A stretch of 64,000 bases of DNA. Origin: Halobacteriovoraceae bacterium. Lineage in GTDB: Bacteria > Bdellovibrionota > Bacteriovoracia > Bacteriovoracales > Bacteriovoracaceae. Every line of letters begins with the position of its first letter. Positions within the stretch are counted from its first letter, which is position 1. The stretch is taken from assembly GCA_020635135.1 (NCBI GenBank), contig JACKAJ010000015.1, forward strand, positions 1,426,001 through 1,490,000, read 5' to 3'. The notes below the pieces were generated by a model. It was not told the DNA's origin. It saw nothing but the letters and a program-made list of their open reading frames with translations, and did not search any database. Positions 26,401-33,886 of the stretch are shown here, piece after piece. A program made the translations under genes and the position numbers.

Positions 26401-26585
26401 GACTGGTTAATTTTCATAAAAAACATCAAGAAACTTCTGAAGAGTATTTGAGTCGTTTGAAAAATGTGGTTCTCAACGATGAAAATATTTTCGAAGAGCT
26501 GCTCCAAACGGTCCGGCATTGCTCGCTTGGGCAAATCACGAACCTATTATATCAGGTTGGTGGGAAGTATCGTCGTAACATGTAG
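23436..26585 (+). CDS. icmF: Fused isobutyryl-CoA mutase IcmF
   Basis: 1049 residues from the ATG at 23436 (AGGG before it; a GTG at 23406 is less likely). Order: cobalamin-binding domain with the base-off His (DGHD, His 17), MeaB-type G-protein chaperone domain with Walker A GTGGAGKSS (~186-194), a linker, then the TIM-barrel acyl-CoA mutase. This is the IcmF arrangement. It moves a carbon skeleton between isobutyryl- and n-butyryl-CoA (or related branched acyl-CoAs) with adenosylcobalamin. The adenosyltransferase gene at 28681 could supply its cofactor. The stop is 2 nt before repeat-element copy 3. Confidence 0.95.
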   Translation: MKNKLRFVTAASLFDGHDVSVNIMRRLLQSKGVEVIHLGHNRSAKEVVDAAICEDVQAIALSSYQGGHNEYFSYIRELLDGDGGSEIKIFGGGGGVITPKEIKALESKGITKIYSPKDGMNLGLEGIIEDMIAKSDFSTIEGLKFEALAGKVLKHRELGQVITYIEDNGKLPFEAMAKQTPVLGITGTGGAGKSSLIDELLLRFHRSFPEKKIALISVDPTRKKTQGALLGDRIRLGSASFDNIYVRSLATRDSKTELSPQISKVVQFLKSQSFDLIIVETSGIGQASDEITQVADKSLYVMTPEYGAQTQLEKIEMLDAADFIVINKFEKPRAQDALRDVRKQYRRNRKLFDKFTDEELPVYGTMASKFNDLGVNALFYDIAKEILNFNISSDLESLAREKASSNVTTIIPRAQVQYLRDIAETCRKYNKETEESIAQIKIYETLVNAIELAKTQEVKAELQSLIPKISSETLEEIEKFDEVYSHYRSGLFKYTVRDKEIKVETKYISLSGTSISRVGLPHLDSKAQKYRFLRSQNLPGFFPYAAGIFPFKRKDEEPKRMFAGEGGPKRTNKRFHFLSNQEKFKRLSTAFDSVTLYGEDPDHRPDIYGKVGESGVSIATLTDMEDLFEGFDLTSPFTSVSKTINGPAPIILAMFMNAAINQKLESKDRENKEKCLEIMRQVRGTVQADILKEDQAQNTCIFSLEFALKMMGDVQEYFCKNKIKNYYTVSISGYHIAEAGANPITQLALTLSNGFTYVEYYLSRGLDINDFSENLSFFFSNGLDPEYTVMGRVARKIWAVTLKEKYGAKPKSQKLKYHIQTSGRSLHAQEIDFNDIRTTLQAFLALSDNCNSLHTNAYDEAITTPTEQSVRRAMAIQMIINREFGLNKSDNPLQGSYIVDELSDLVEEAVLSEFEKISDRGGVLGAMESMYQRGKIQEESLYYEKLKDSGELPIIGVNTYIADDIDSQMNREIELTRASADEKQDQINRLVNFHKKHQETSEEYLSRLKNVVLNDENIFEELLQTVRHCSLGQITNLLYQVGGKYRRNM

Positions 26586-26587
26586 TG

Positions 26588-26713
26588 GCTGAGGGCAGAT
26601 AAGCGGCGATCTTCTTCGTCGTCTTTGAGTCTCAAAGACTGCGACATACCAAAGCGTATGCCTCGTCTTTTCGCTCTTCGACTCCTTGAATCTCTTGCTT
26701 CTCTACACTCAGC
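26588..26713 (+). repeat. Nested-hairpin element, copy 3 (subtype I)
   Basis: 126 nt. Outer arms 26588-26604 and 26697-26713 pair at 14 of 17 positions (GCTGAG...CTCAGC at the base). Hairpin A AGTC/GACT at 26628-26640, spacer GCGA, hairpin B CATAC-CAAAGC-GTATG at 26645-26660; compared with copy 1 (CGTAC/GTACG) the G-C pair became A-T on both sides. It sits between convergent genes. Confidence 0.85.
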
Positions 26714-26736
26714 TTAATTTCATTTAAGCTTTTTGG
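26711..26736 (+). terminator. Probable terminator after icmF
   Basis: AGCTTAA pairs with TTAAGCT around a 6-nt loop and is followed by a T-run. It lies directly behind repeat copy 3. Confidence 0.5.
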
Positions 26737-26763
26737 CTAAAATTAAATTTAAAAATGAAATGA

Positions 26764-28482
26764 TTATGGATAAGAGCGGAACAGATCGGAAATATCATAA
26801 TCGATATCATTGCCATCATAAAAGATATTGTTTTCATCGATCATGTTGGACGGTTTGATTTTAACAGTGACATTATACGAGTGATTATCACTGGTGAAAA
26901 CGGGACCAAACAGTGATGGACTATAGAGCCCAGCAGTTGGTTGAAAACCATCGATAACATTATTCTTAATCTGGATATTGTTCATTTGAATTGAAGGAAT
27001 CGATGGAAGTTGGTTTCCATCGTAATCGTAGAAAATAAATGCAGAGACCACAGAAGGAAAATACTCTTTATAACCATAAGGAGCGTTATAGAGAATATTG
27101 TTACTATAGTGATCTAACGGCTGGTCAGCTGAAATATCGACATCAAATTTAATGTGGTTATTTTGAACGTTAAGGTTCTCAATGACAGTATCATATCCCG
27201 GAGCAAGACTAGGTAAAAAACCATAGAATATTCCACTACCAAACATGAGTAATGGGCCACTATTATAATACTTATCAATGTGTACAGCGGAAACAATTGT
27301 TTGATTGGCAATTTCGTGGCCTAGACCATTAATTTTACCATCTAGAAAAACACCAAGGCTTAGATAGTTTTTGTTCGCGAGGCTATAAGCAAATGGACAG
27401 CTACCTGATCCGGAATAGGCATTGTCACAAACATTAAGAAGTTCATTAAAAGAAACGGTATCTCCCGGGAGAGAATTTATTTCTTTATAGCCAATTGGTT
27501 TTCTGAATTCTGTGTAAGTATTAATATTGTCGAGGATATAAAGGTAAGATCTTTGATTTAATCTCCTCGCATTGTGACCCCACTGATAATTATTTCCATT
27601 CGTAAAAGATATATTTGATTGAAAGTCATCTGTTGCAGAGAAAATATTTTGGCTGTTGTTGAAGTCTAAAATTTGGTCATTGAGTCGTTCAAAGAGTTGT
27701 TCGTCATTGCAAGCAATAACAGGTGAACGGCTTGACATGGATGAACTCCCTAAAGTGTCCGAAACAACAAATTCGTAGAGCTCGTTGAGATTAAGAATAG
27801 TGGAAGCGTCATTCTTATAATCATAGGGAATGTCTGATTCACTAGAAAAATTTTCGGAACAAGGATAAAATTTCTCACACAATTTATCATCAATTTCAAT
27901 TTCATATTTGTTTTGAACAATACCCTGAGAAGTCATCCCATTGACATATAAAAATGATTCACGATTGTGCGAGCATTTGTTGGCAAGATATTGAAGAGAA
28001 ATGTCTATGTTGTGAATATAAAGTTCAAAACGTCCTCTATTTTCGCAGTCAATATAAGAATCAAAAGAGCTAATTTCATTATTTGAAAGAAAGCCTAAGC
28101 CTGAGACATAAGTGTAATCATAAAGTTGACGATCTTTAGTTAAAACGGTTGAGTCGTAACCTTGAATATTATTTTGGCCATCAATATTGAAATAGATTGG
28201 CTTAGCCAATGATTGAGATGTATCAGAAAAAAGAAACTGTAAAGAACGGCTGTCAAAGTGAGAACATCGTCCAGCGAGTTTCATAATAAGCGGATAGGGT
28301 TGATTCCCATCCGAGGGTCCATCAGCGACTTTTAACATGGAAAATTCAGGAGAAATAAAAAAAGAATTGTTCTGTGAATTGCCACTTGAGGATCTATTAA
28401 TGCTTTGGATATTCTGCTTACTTGAATTCAAGCAAGAAGCAAAAAAGAAAATAAATAACAATCCTTTTACAAAATGGCCCAT
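26764..28482 (-). CDS. Large lipoprotein of unknown function (572 aa)
   Basis: Signal with lipobox FFFASC (C17), then a Ser/Asn-rich linker. The mature part is rich in N, S, Y and D, with several cysteines spread in the first half, and looks mainly beta. Near the end, segments such as VIENLNVQNNHIKFDV and NIQIKNNVI resemble turns of a right-handed beta-helix. No named domain. No neighbour in the same operon. Confidence 0.8.
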   Translation of the reverse strand: MGHFVKGLLFIFFFASCLNSSKQNIQSINRSSSGNSQNNSFFISPEFSMLKVADGPSDGNQPYPLIMKLAGRCSHFDSRSLQFLFSDTSQSLAKPIYFNIDGQNNIQGYDSTVLTKDRQLYDYTYVSGLGFLSNNEISSFDSYIDCENRGRFELYIHNIDISLQYLANKCSHNRESFLYVNGMTSQGIVQNKYEIEIDDKLCEKFYPCSENFSSESDIPYDYKNDASTILNLNELYEFVVSDTLGSSSMSSRSPVIACNDEQLFERLNDQILDFNNSQNIFSATDDFQSNISFTNGNNYQWGHNARRLNQRSYLYILDNINTYTEFRKPIGYKEINSLPGDTVSFNELLNVCDNAYSGSGSCPFAYSLANKNYLSLGVFLDGKINGLGHEIANQTIVSAVHIDKYYNSGPLLMFGSGIFYGFLPSLAPGYDTVIENLNVQNNHIKFDVDISADQPLDHYSNNILYNAPYGYKEYFPSVVSAFIFYDYDGNQLPSIPSIQMNNIQIKNNVIDGFQPTAGLYSPSLFGPVFTSDNHSYNVTVKIKPSNMIDENNIFYDGNDIDYDISDLFRSYP

Positions 28483-28680
28483 ATCCCTCCTTAATTATAA
28501 TTTTAGGAGAAAATGACTTTTTAAGAGGGTGATCCGGTTAAAAGTGCATTGATTTTAAGAGGTTAAAAAGAAAGGGGATGGAAGGAAAAATGGGGCCTTG
28601 CCTGAAAAATGCCAAAGAATATTGCCAATTACAACCGTAAACTCCTTGTTAAGAAATTGAAAATTTATTAGCTTATAGCT

Positions 28681-29223
28681 ATGAAAATATATACAAAAAC
28701 AGGTGATAAGGGTGAAACAGCTTTGGTTGGTGGAAAGCGTGTTTTGAAATCCGATGTTCGAATTGATCTCTATGGTGAAGTCGATCATCTCAATTCAATG
28801 CTGGGGCTCTTGGGTGCATCGACTGAGATTCCACTTATTGCCGAACTTCAAGCAGCACTATTTTGTCTAGGTTCTCAACTAGCTTGTGAGTCTTCAGAAT
28901 GGGAAAAATATAAAATTCCAAGCTTAGACAGTAAACTCATTCAGATTCTTGAAGATGAGATGGATAAAATGAATAGCGATTTGGCTCCCTTGAAAAATTT
29001 TGTCCTTCCTGGTGGTTGTGAAGAAGCTTCGAGAGCTCATTTATGCAGGTCAGTCTGTCGATTAGTTGAAAGGAAGCTTGTCCAATTTGTCCAAAGTTTT
29101 CCTCGCGAAGAACCGGAGCAAGCGATCGTATTTCTCAATCGCTTAAGTGATTATTTTTTTGTTTTAGCTCGTTATTTTAATAAAAAGAAAAATATTGCTG
29201 ATGTCCTTTGGAGAGGCAAGTAA
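28681..29223 (+). CDS. Cob(I)alamin adenosyltransferase, PduO type
   Basis: 180 residues. The N-terminal ATP-binding motif KIYTKTGDKGETALVGG, the conserved VLPGG followed by the RAHLCRSVCRLVER helix and the terminal LNRLSDYFFVLARY are the PduO/MMAB signatures. It transfers adenosyl from ATP to cobalamin, giving the cofactor for IcmF, 2 kb away. No clear Shine-Dalgarno sequence precedes the ATG. Confidence 0.96.
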   Translation: MKIYTKTGDKGETALVGGKRVLKSDVRIDLYGEVDHLNSMLGLLGASTEIPLIAELQAALFCLGSQLACESSEWEKYKIPSLDSKLIQILEDEMDKMNSDLAPLKNFVLPGGCEEASRAHLCRSVCRLVERKLVQFVQSFPREEPEQAIVFLNRLSDYFFVLARYFNKKKNIADVLWRGK

Positions 29224-29230
29224 AATTTAA

Positions 29231-29695
29231 TCAATCGTCGTTTTCTTCATCGTCTTCGTCATCTCTGAATTTTTCAATTCGAGTGCTCGTAATTCCTGTT
29301 TTGTCGTGGGGAAGAGATATTGTCTTATCGTCATTCCTTGGTGTTAGTTTTTGGACGGCTTCTTCGGGAGTTTTGTCCTCATCGATATGGATAAAAGTTT
29401 TGCCTATCGTCACGAGGTCCTTGATATAGATAGGAGTTTCGTGGCTAATTGTGACTCCATTAAGTTTCGTTCCATTTTTGGAAATAGTGTCTGATACGAG
29501 AACCTGAGTTCCGGTGTAGCGAACTTGAAGGTGGATGGAGCTTGAGTAGTCATCGGGAATTCGGACATCACTTTTACGAGAACGTCCAATTGTTACAGAC
29601 TCGCCTGGTTTTAGAGTTGTGTACTGTTGGAACTCGATATCTGAATCGAAACTTTTAGGGTTTTTCAATTGAACTATTCTTAAAATCACAAACAT
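29231..29695 (-). CDS. FHA-domain protein
   Basis: 154 residues. The N-terminal ~100 form an FHA domain: IGRSRKSDVRIPDDYSSSIHLQV (GR..S...H core; shown in parts IGRSRKSDVRI and SSIHLQV) and SKNGTKLNG. FHA domains bind phosphothreonine. The tail is charged and ends in a D/E run. No kinase is encoded nearby. 10 bp upstream of it in the same direction lies grxB. Confidence 0.9.
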   Translation of the reverse strand: MFVILRIVQLKNPKSFDSDIEFQQYTTLKPGESVTIGRSRKSDVRIPDDYSSSIHLQVRYTGTQVLVSDTISKNGTKLNGVTISHETPIYIKDLVTIGKTFIHIDEDKTPEEAVQKLTPRNDDKTISLPHDKTGITSTRIEKFRDDEDDEENDD

Positions 29696-29705
29696 AATTC
29701 TTGTA

Positions 29706-30356
29706 CTATTTTTCCCAACAATCTTTATGGTAATTAAAATGGCATATTTTTTTAATACCCATTAGATAATCGTGAATTTTTGTTGAAAACTGAAATTCAG
29801 GGACGACATACATTCCCCATAAATGGGATGCCAATAGAAGATCGTATAAACTTATAGTTTGAGAGAAATAGTAGGGTTCTAAATTTTTCTCTAAGTCGAG
29901 GAGGTCTTTTTGGAGAGCGTTTTCAAACTCAGATCTTTTTGCGACAAGATCGCTAAATGGACCCTTATAGGCTTCTTTTTTTGCCCTAAAGTAGTTTCGA
30001 GAAGATTCTGTAAACTCTGGTGTAAAAATAAAATAAGGCATCGCCATAGCATGAATGTTTTTTCCAAGTTTATTAAGCAAACTATCGAAATTTTCAAACT
30101 GGGGAGAGTGAATTATTTCTTTTAATTTCAATTTTTGATCACGATCGAGTCTTTCGATAATATCAAGACTTTCGTTTATGGTTTCCCCAGAAGAAAAAGT
30201 CATGATGGGCAGCATTTTTTTTCCGGAGAGTTCCAGGGGTGTTTTTTCATCGTCGTAAGGTAACACAACTGACTTGTAGGGGATGTTGAGATAGCCTAGA
30301 ACTAAACGAACTCTAATACAAAAGGGGCAATGGAGATAATGGTATAAATTATGCAT
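29706..30356 (-). CDS. grxB: Glutaredoxin 2 family protein
   Basis: 216 residues from the ATG at 30356 (frame extends 5 codons further). It starts with LYHYLHCPFCIRVRL, the CPFC thioredoxin-fold active site, followed by LPIMTF and ESLDIIERLD, and a helical GST-like C-terminal domain, as in GrxB. It reduces glutathione-mixed disulfides. Divergent from the IscA-type gene with about 60 bp between. Confidence 0.88.
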   Translation of the reverse strand: MHNLYHYLHCPFCIRVRLVLGYLNIPYKSVVLPYDDEKTPLELSGKKMLPIMTFSSGETINESLDIIERLDRDQKLKLKEIIHSPQFENFDSLLNKLGKNIHAMAMPYFIFTPEFTESSRNYFRAKKEAYKGPFSDLVAKRSEFENALQKDLLDLEKNLEPYYFSQTISLYDLLLASHLWGMYVVPEFQFSTKIHDYLMGIKKICHFNYHKDCWEK

Positions 30357-30375
30357 TGTTTGAGGCCTCATACCT

Positions 30376-30406
30376 TTGGATATTGCGTTTTTTTAAGGTT
30401 TATACT
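30376..30406 (+). promoter_or_regulatory. Possible promoter of the iscA-type gene
   Basis: TTGGAT (30376-30381) and TATACT (30401-30406) with a long 19-nt spacer. The start point would lie about 6 nt before the ATG at 30419, again a nearly leaderless mRNA. Weak. Confidence 0.3.
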
Positions 30407-30418
30407 ATTAAATACAGA

Positions 30419-30751
30419 ATGGAAAATATAATACAAGTTACAGAAAAGGCCATTGCTAAAATTAGAGAAATTCAAGAGCAAGAACAGCCAGGAGAAGATT
30501 CAGGACTTCGTCTAGCCGTTGTAGGGGGAGGGTGTTCTGGACTAAGCTATAAAATTGAGTTTTCTCTCAAAAAAGAAAAAGATAATATATTAGACTTTAA
30601 TGGAGTTACGGTTTTAATTGATCCTAAATCAGCAATATATCTTAAAGGAGTTACTTTGGACTTTGCAGATGGACTTGAAGGTAAGGGATTTGTCTTTAAT
30701 AACCCCAATGCCAAAAACACTTGTGGTTGTGGCGAGTCTTTTACAATTTAA
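30419..30751 (+). CDS. IscA/HesB-family Fe-S carrier
   Basis: 110 residues from the ATG at 30419. The three conserved cysteines are in GGGCSGLSY and the C-terminal CGCGESF. A-type carriers hold and deliver Fe-S clusters. It is followed after 9 bp by a YgfZ-type protein, the partner known to work with A-type carriers on [4Fe-4S] assembly. Whether it is IscA, ErpA or SufA cannot be told. Confidence 0.93.
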   Translation: MENIIQVTEKAIAKIREIQEQEQPGEDSGLRLAVVGGGCSGLSYKIEFSLKKEKDNILDFNGVTVLIDPKSAIYLKGVTLDFADGLEGKGFVFNNPNAKNTCGCGESFTI

Positions 30752-30760
30752 ATTTCCAAC

Positions 30761-32236
30761 ATGAACTTCAATGACATCTTTTTTATTGGAGGCTATTTTG
30801 AACGCTCAATGGGTGTCTATACCATTGAGGGTCCTGATGCTTATTCCTATTTAAACCGCCAAACAACTCAATGGGTCTCTGATAAACCACAACTGGGATC
30901 AATGCAGGTTTTGCTCAATCCTGACGGGCGTTATTGTTGCCGGTTTTATTTGCATTGTACTTCACAGGACAAATATACGGTCTTAGTAGGGAGTGAAGAA
31001 ATTTCAGCATTTGAAGAGAGAATAGAACGGTTTCACATTTCTGAAGATTTTACTTTAAATAAAAAAAATCAAAGCTGTTTTTTTGTCTTTGGATTTAAAG
31101 CTATTAATGAAATAAAAAAAAATTATGATCAAGAGTCGAAAAGTATACAGGCTCGATGGGATGGGCACCCGTTTCTCATTGTTTTTGAAAAGCCAAAGAC
31201 TTTACAAGAAAAACCAAATTACCGAGGTTCTCTAGAAAAAATTCACGGAATTACAGAGCAATTAGAGGGAAGACTTTTCAATGAAACTCGTTTTTATGAA
31301 TTGGCATTTGATCCTACGAAAGGATGCTTTCCCGGCCAAGAAACAGTCGGTAAGTTAGGGACAAGAAGAGGAGCCGCAAAATACCCTGTATTGTTGAAAA
31401 ATAATGACGAAATATCAAATAATGAAAATGGATTTTGGTATGAAAAATCTTATTTTATTCCTGTGTTGGCGCGTCGCCAAGATCGCGTAGAAGGGAAAAA
31501 ATATAATGACCGAGGAAAAGTAAAACTTTTTCCACTCGTACCTGAAAATGATAATTGCCTGGCGGAAGAGTTTTATGAAAGAGCATTAAAAAAATATCAA
31601 AAAATAGGTGAGGAACAATCTTCAGAAGACTACTTACGAGCTGCTTTGTCCTTCGATTCTCAGCTCTCTGATGCCTACGAAATGTTAGGCGTTATCTTGT
31701 CTCACAAGGGAAAATACCAAGAAGCCATTGACCTCATGGATGAACTCGTTAAATTAGAGCCTGATTCCGTCATGGCCCACACCAATCTTTCACTCTACTA
31801 TATGAAATTGGGTAAAATTGAAGAAGCTGAAAAAGAAAAAGAGTTGGCAACATTTAAAAGATTTGAACAGCTTGGAAGAGAGAACGATTTAGAGGACGAA
31901 AAGAAGAAACAAGAAGAAGAAAAAGTGAGAAGAAAAGAAATGTTTCAACAGGTTTTAGAAATAGATGAAGACGACCTCGTTGCAAACTTTGGAATGGCTG
32001 AAATATTATTTGAAGAAGAAAACTTTAAAGAGTCAGAGGAAAGACTGAGTAAGGTTCTCCAGCTAAATCCTAAGCATTCAGTCAGCTATTTGCTTTTGGC
32101 AAAAGTATATTTAAAAACTCAAGAAAAGTCTTTAGCCCTAAAACTCCTCACAGATGGAGTTATAGTCGCTGCTGAGAACGGAGACTTTCAACCGGCTAAT
32201 GAAATGCAAAACCTTATTAATCAGTTAACATTATAA
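30761..32236 (+). CDS. ygfZ: YgfZ/IBA57-like folate-binding protein fused to TPR repeats
   Basis: 491 residues. The N-terminal half is a YgfZ/GcvT-like domain with the diagnostic KGCFPGQET (around residues 187-195). From about residue 270 to the end, a series of TPR repeats follows (e.g. AYEMLGVILSHKGKYQEAID, AHTNLSLYYMKLGKIEEAEK), with a charged coiled insertion of K/E. YgfZ family proteins use a folate in [4Fe-4S] cluster assembly with A-type carriers, and such a gene lies just upstream. The TPR extension is not part of standard YgfZ. Confidence 0.9.
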   Translation: MNFNDIFFIGGYFERSMGVYTIEGPDAYSYLNRQTTQWVSDKPQLGSMQVLLNPDGRYCCRFYLHCTSQDKYTVLVGSEEISAFEERIERFHISEDFTLNKKNQSCFFVFGFKAINEIKKNYDQESKSIQARWDGHPFLIVFEKPKTLQEKPNYRGSLEKIHGITEQLEGRLFNETRFYELAFDPTKGCFPGQETVGKLGTRRGAAKYPVLLKNNDEISNNENGFWYEKSYFIPVLARRQDRVEGKKYNDRGKVKLFPLVPENDNCLAEEFYERALKKYQKIGEEQSSEDYLRAALSFDSQLSDAYEMLGVILSHKGKYQEAIDLMDELVKLEPDSVMAHTNLSLYYMKLGKIEEAEKEKELATFKRFEQLGRENDLEDEKKKQEEEKVRRKEMFQQVLEIDEDDLVANFGMAEILFEEENFKESEERLSKVLQLNPKHSVSYLLLAKVYLKTQEKSLALKLLTDGVIVAAENGDFQPANEMQNLINQLTL

Positions 32237-32283
32237 ATGATTAAATTTTCTAATAATTATTGGGTTAGTTCCGATAATTCCTT

Positions 32284-33453
32284 ATGTTTTCTCGCAAAAT
32301 AAAAGGTCTGAAATTCCAATTTGGTCTCACAATATTTGTGATGCTTTTTGTATTTCAAGCCGTGGCTTATTTCCTCCTTTATGTTCAAGAAAAAGAAGAA
32401 TACCAAGAAGTAAATGAAGCTTATGTTCAAGCCATTCAAGAAGAAGAAACTCCTCATAGAGAACAGCTGTTTTCTGATGAGGAAATCTCAAAATCACTTA
32501 ATCATTACTCAATGAAGATAATCTTGGCTCTTATCATTGTAACATTTTTTATAACTGGAATGGTGACTTTTGTTGTCAATAAAATGATGATTGAACCCAT
32601 TAAAAAAATTATTGACCTCAATGCAGAAACAGATATTGAAAATATGAAATTTTATCCAGAGAAAGATCTCCCTAACAACGAATTAGGGGATATTATTGAA
32701 AACCGAGATAAGATGCTTAAGGAAATGTTTTATAAGAGTGCTCGGTTTAAAGAGCTCGCCGATATGGCCGGGGCGATTGCTCATGAAATTAACACTCCTC
32801 TCAGCGTTATTTTTGTTTCATCCCAGTTTATGCAATTACTTTTAAGTAAGAAAAGCTTGAATCCAGAAAAACTCAAAAAAGAAGCTGAAAAAATTGAAAG
32901 AACAGTCAAAGCTGTTAAAAAAATTAGCAAAGGAATTCAACTTTTATCGCAAGGGCAAAGTGCTGATAAAGACAAAGAACGATTGCACATCAATGAAATC
33001 ATCAAGGGAGCTGTCGAATTCCTTTCAAGCAAATTTGTAATGAAGTCTGTAAGTGTAGAAGTTGAATACCATAAAGATAATATCGCAATTATGGGACATA
33101 TGTATCAGCTTTTTCAAGTTTTCTTAAATGTTTTGAAAAATGCTTGTGAAGCAGCAGGAGAATCTGAAGAAAAGTGGGTTAAAGTGAGTTTAAGTAGTAA
33201 GGGGAATTATGTCGCTATTCGCATAATAGACTCAGGTCGTGGAGTAAAGAAACACGATGTGAACAAGGTTTTTGAGCACCATTTCTCAACGAAAAAAAGT
33301 CGAGGAATGGGATTGGGACTGAGCCTTTCTCGAACTTTTGTTGAGCAACACCAAGGTATTATTTTTATAGATTTAGAGTCAAAGTATACATGTTTTGAAA
33401 TTAGGCTTCCTATTGCGATGGAGGAGTCAAATGATGAGGAGAATGCAGCATGA
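32284..33453 (+). CDS. Membrane sensor histidine kinase
   Basis: 389 residues. Two membrane helices (~13-32 and ~80-100) enclose a short (~45 aa) acidic periplasmic part; a HAMP-like linker follows. The H box is AGAIAHEINTPLSVI, the NtrB/ThrB-type subgroup, and the ATPase has DSGRGVKKHD and GMGLGLSLSR. The stop overlaps the next receiver gene (ATGA). Probably the partner of that receiver. Confidence 0.94.
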   Translation: MFSRKIKGLKFQFGLTIFVMLFVFQAVAYFLLYVQEKEEYQEVNEAYVQAIQEEETPHREQLFSDEEISKSLNHYSMKIILALIIVTFFITGMVTFVVNKMMIEPIKKIIDLNAETDIENMKFYPEKDLPNNELGDIIENRDKMLKEMFYKSARFKELADMAGAIAHEINTPLSVIFVSSQFMQLLLSKKSLNPEKLKKEAEKIERTVKAVKKISKGIQLLSQGQSADKDKERLHINEIIKGAVEFLSSKFVMKSVSVEVEYHKDNIAIMGHMYQLFQVFLNVLKNACEAAGESEEKWVKVSLSSKGNYVAIRIIDSGRGVKKHDVNKVFEHHFSTKKSRGMGLGLSLSRTFVEQHQGIIFIDLESKYTCFEIRLPIAMEESNDEENAA

Positions 33454-33884
33454 GCACAGGAATAATTGATATACGTCTTTTAAAGATGGATCGAAAAATC
33501 AATATTCTTCTAGCTGAAGACAACGAAGAATTTAGAGAATCTTGCTATGAGTTTTTAAGAGAAAAAGGGTTTAATGTCATTGTTGCCGTTGACGGAACGG
33601 AAGCTTCTTATAAAACAACAAATCAAAAATTTGATCTTATTTTAACTGACTTGGCGATGCCGAAAAGAGATGGCATCGGTATGATTGAAAGAATTCAAAA
33701 TGTAAAAAATGTGAACCATAAAACACCGATTATAGTGATCAGTGGAAATATTGATTATACAGTTATTGGCGGCTTAAAAGGGAAAATTTTAAGAGCTTAT
33801 ACGAAGCCGGTTAATATGAATGAACTTGTTGAATTTATAATTGAACACTTTGATAAAGTTGGATTAGAACCATTAAAGGGATAG
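33450..33884 (+). CDS. Single-domain response regulator
   Basis: 144 residues, a receiver with no output domain. Acidic pocket LLAEDNEEF, phospho-Asp in LILTDLAMP, Lys in YTKPVN. It overlaps the kinase upstream by 4 nt and the PAS kinase downstream starts 2 bp after its stop, so it could carry phosphate between the two kinases. Confidence 0.93.
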   Translation: MSTGIIDIRLLKMDRKINILLAEDNEEFRESCYEFLREKGFNVIVAVDGTEASYKTTNQKFDLILTDLAMPKRDGIGMIERIQNVKNVNHKTPIIVISGNIDYTVIGGLKGKILRAYTKPVNMNELVEFIIEHFDKVGLEPLKG

Positions 33885-33886
33885 CT

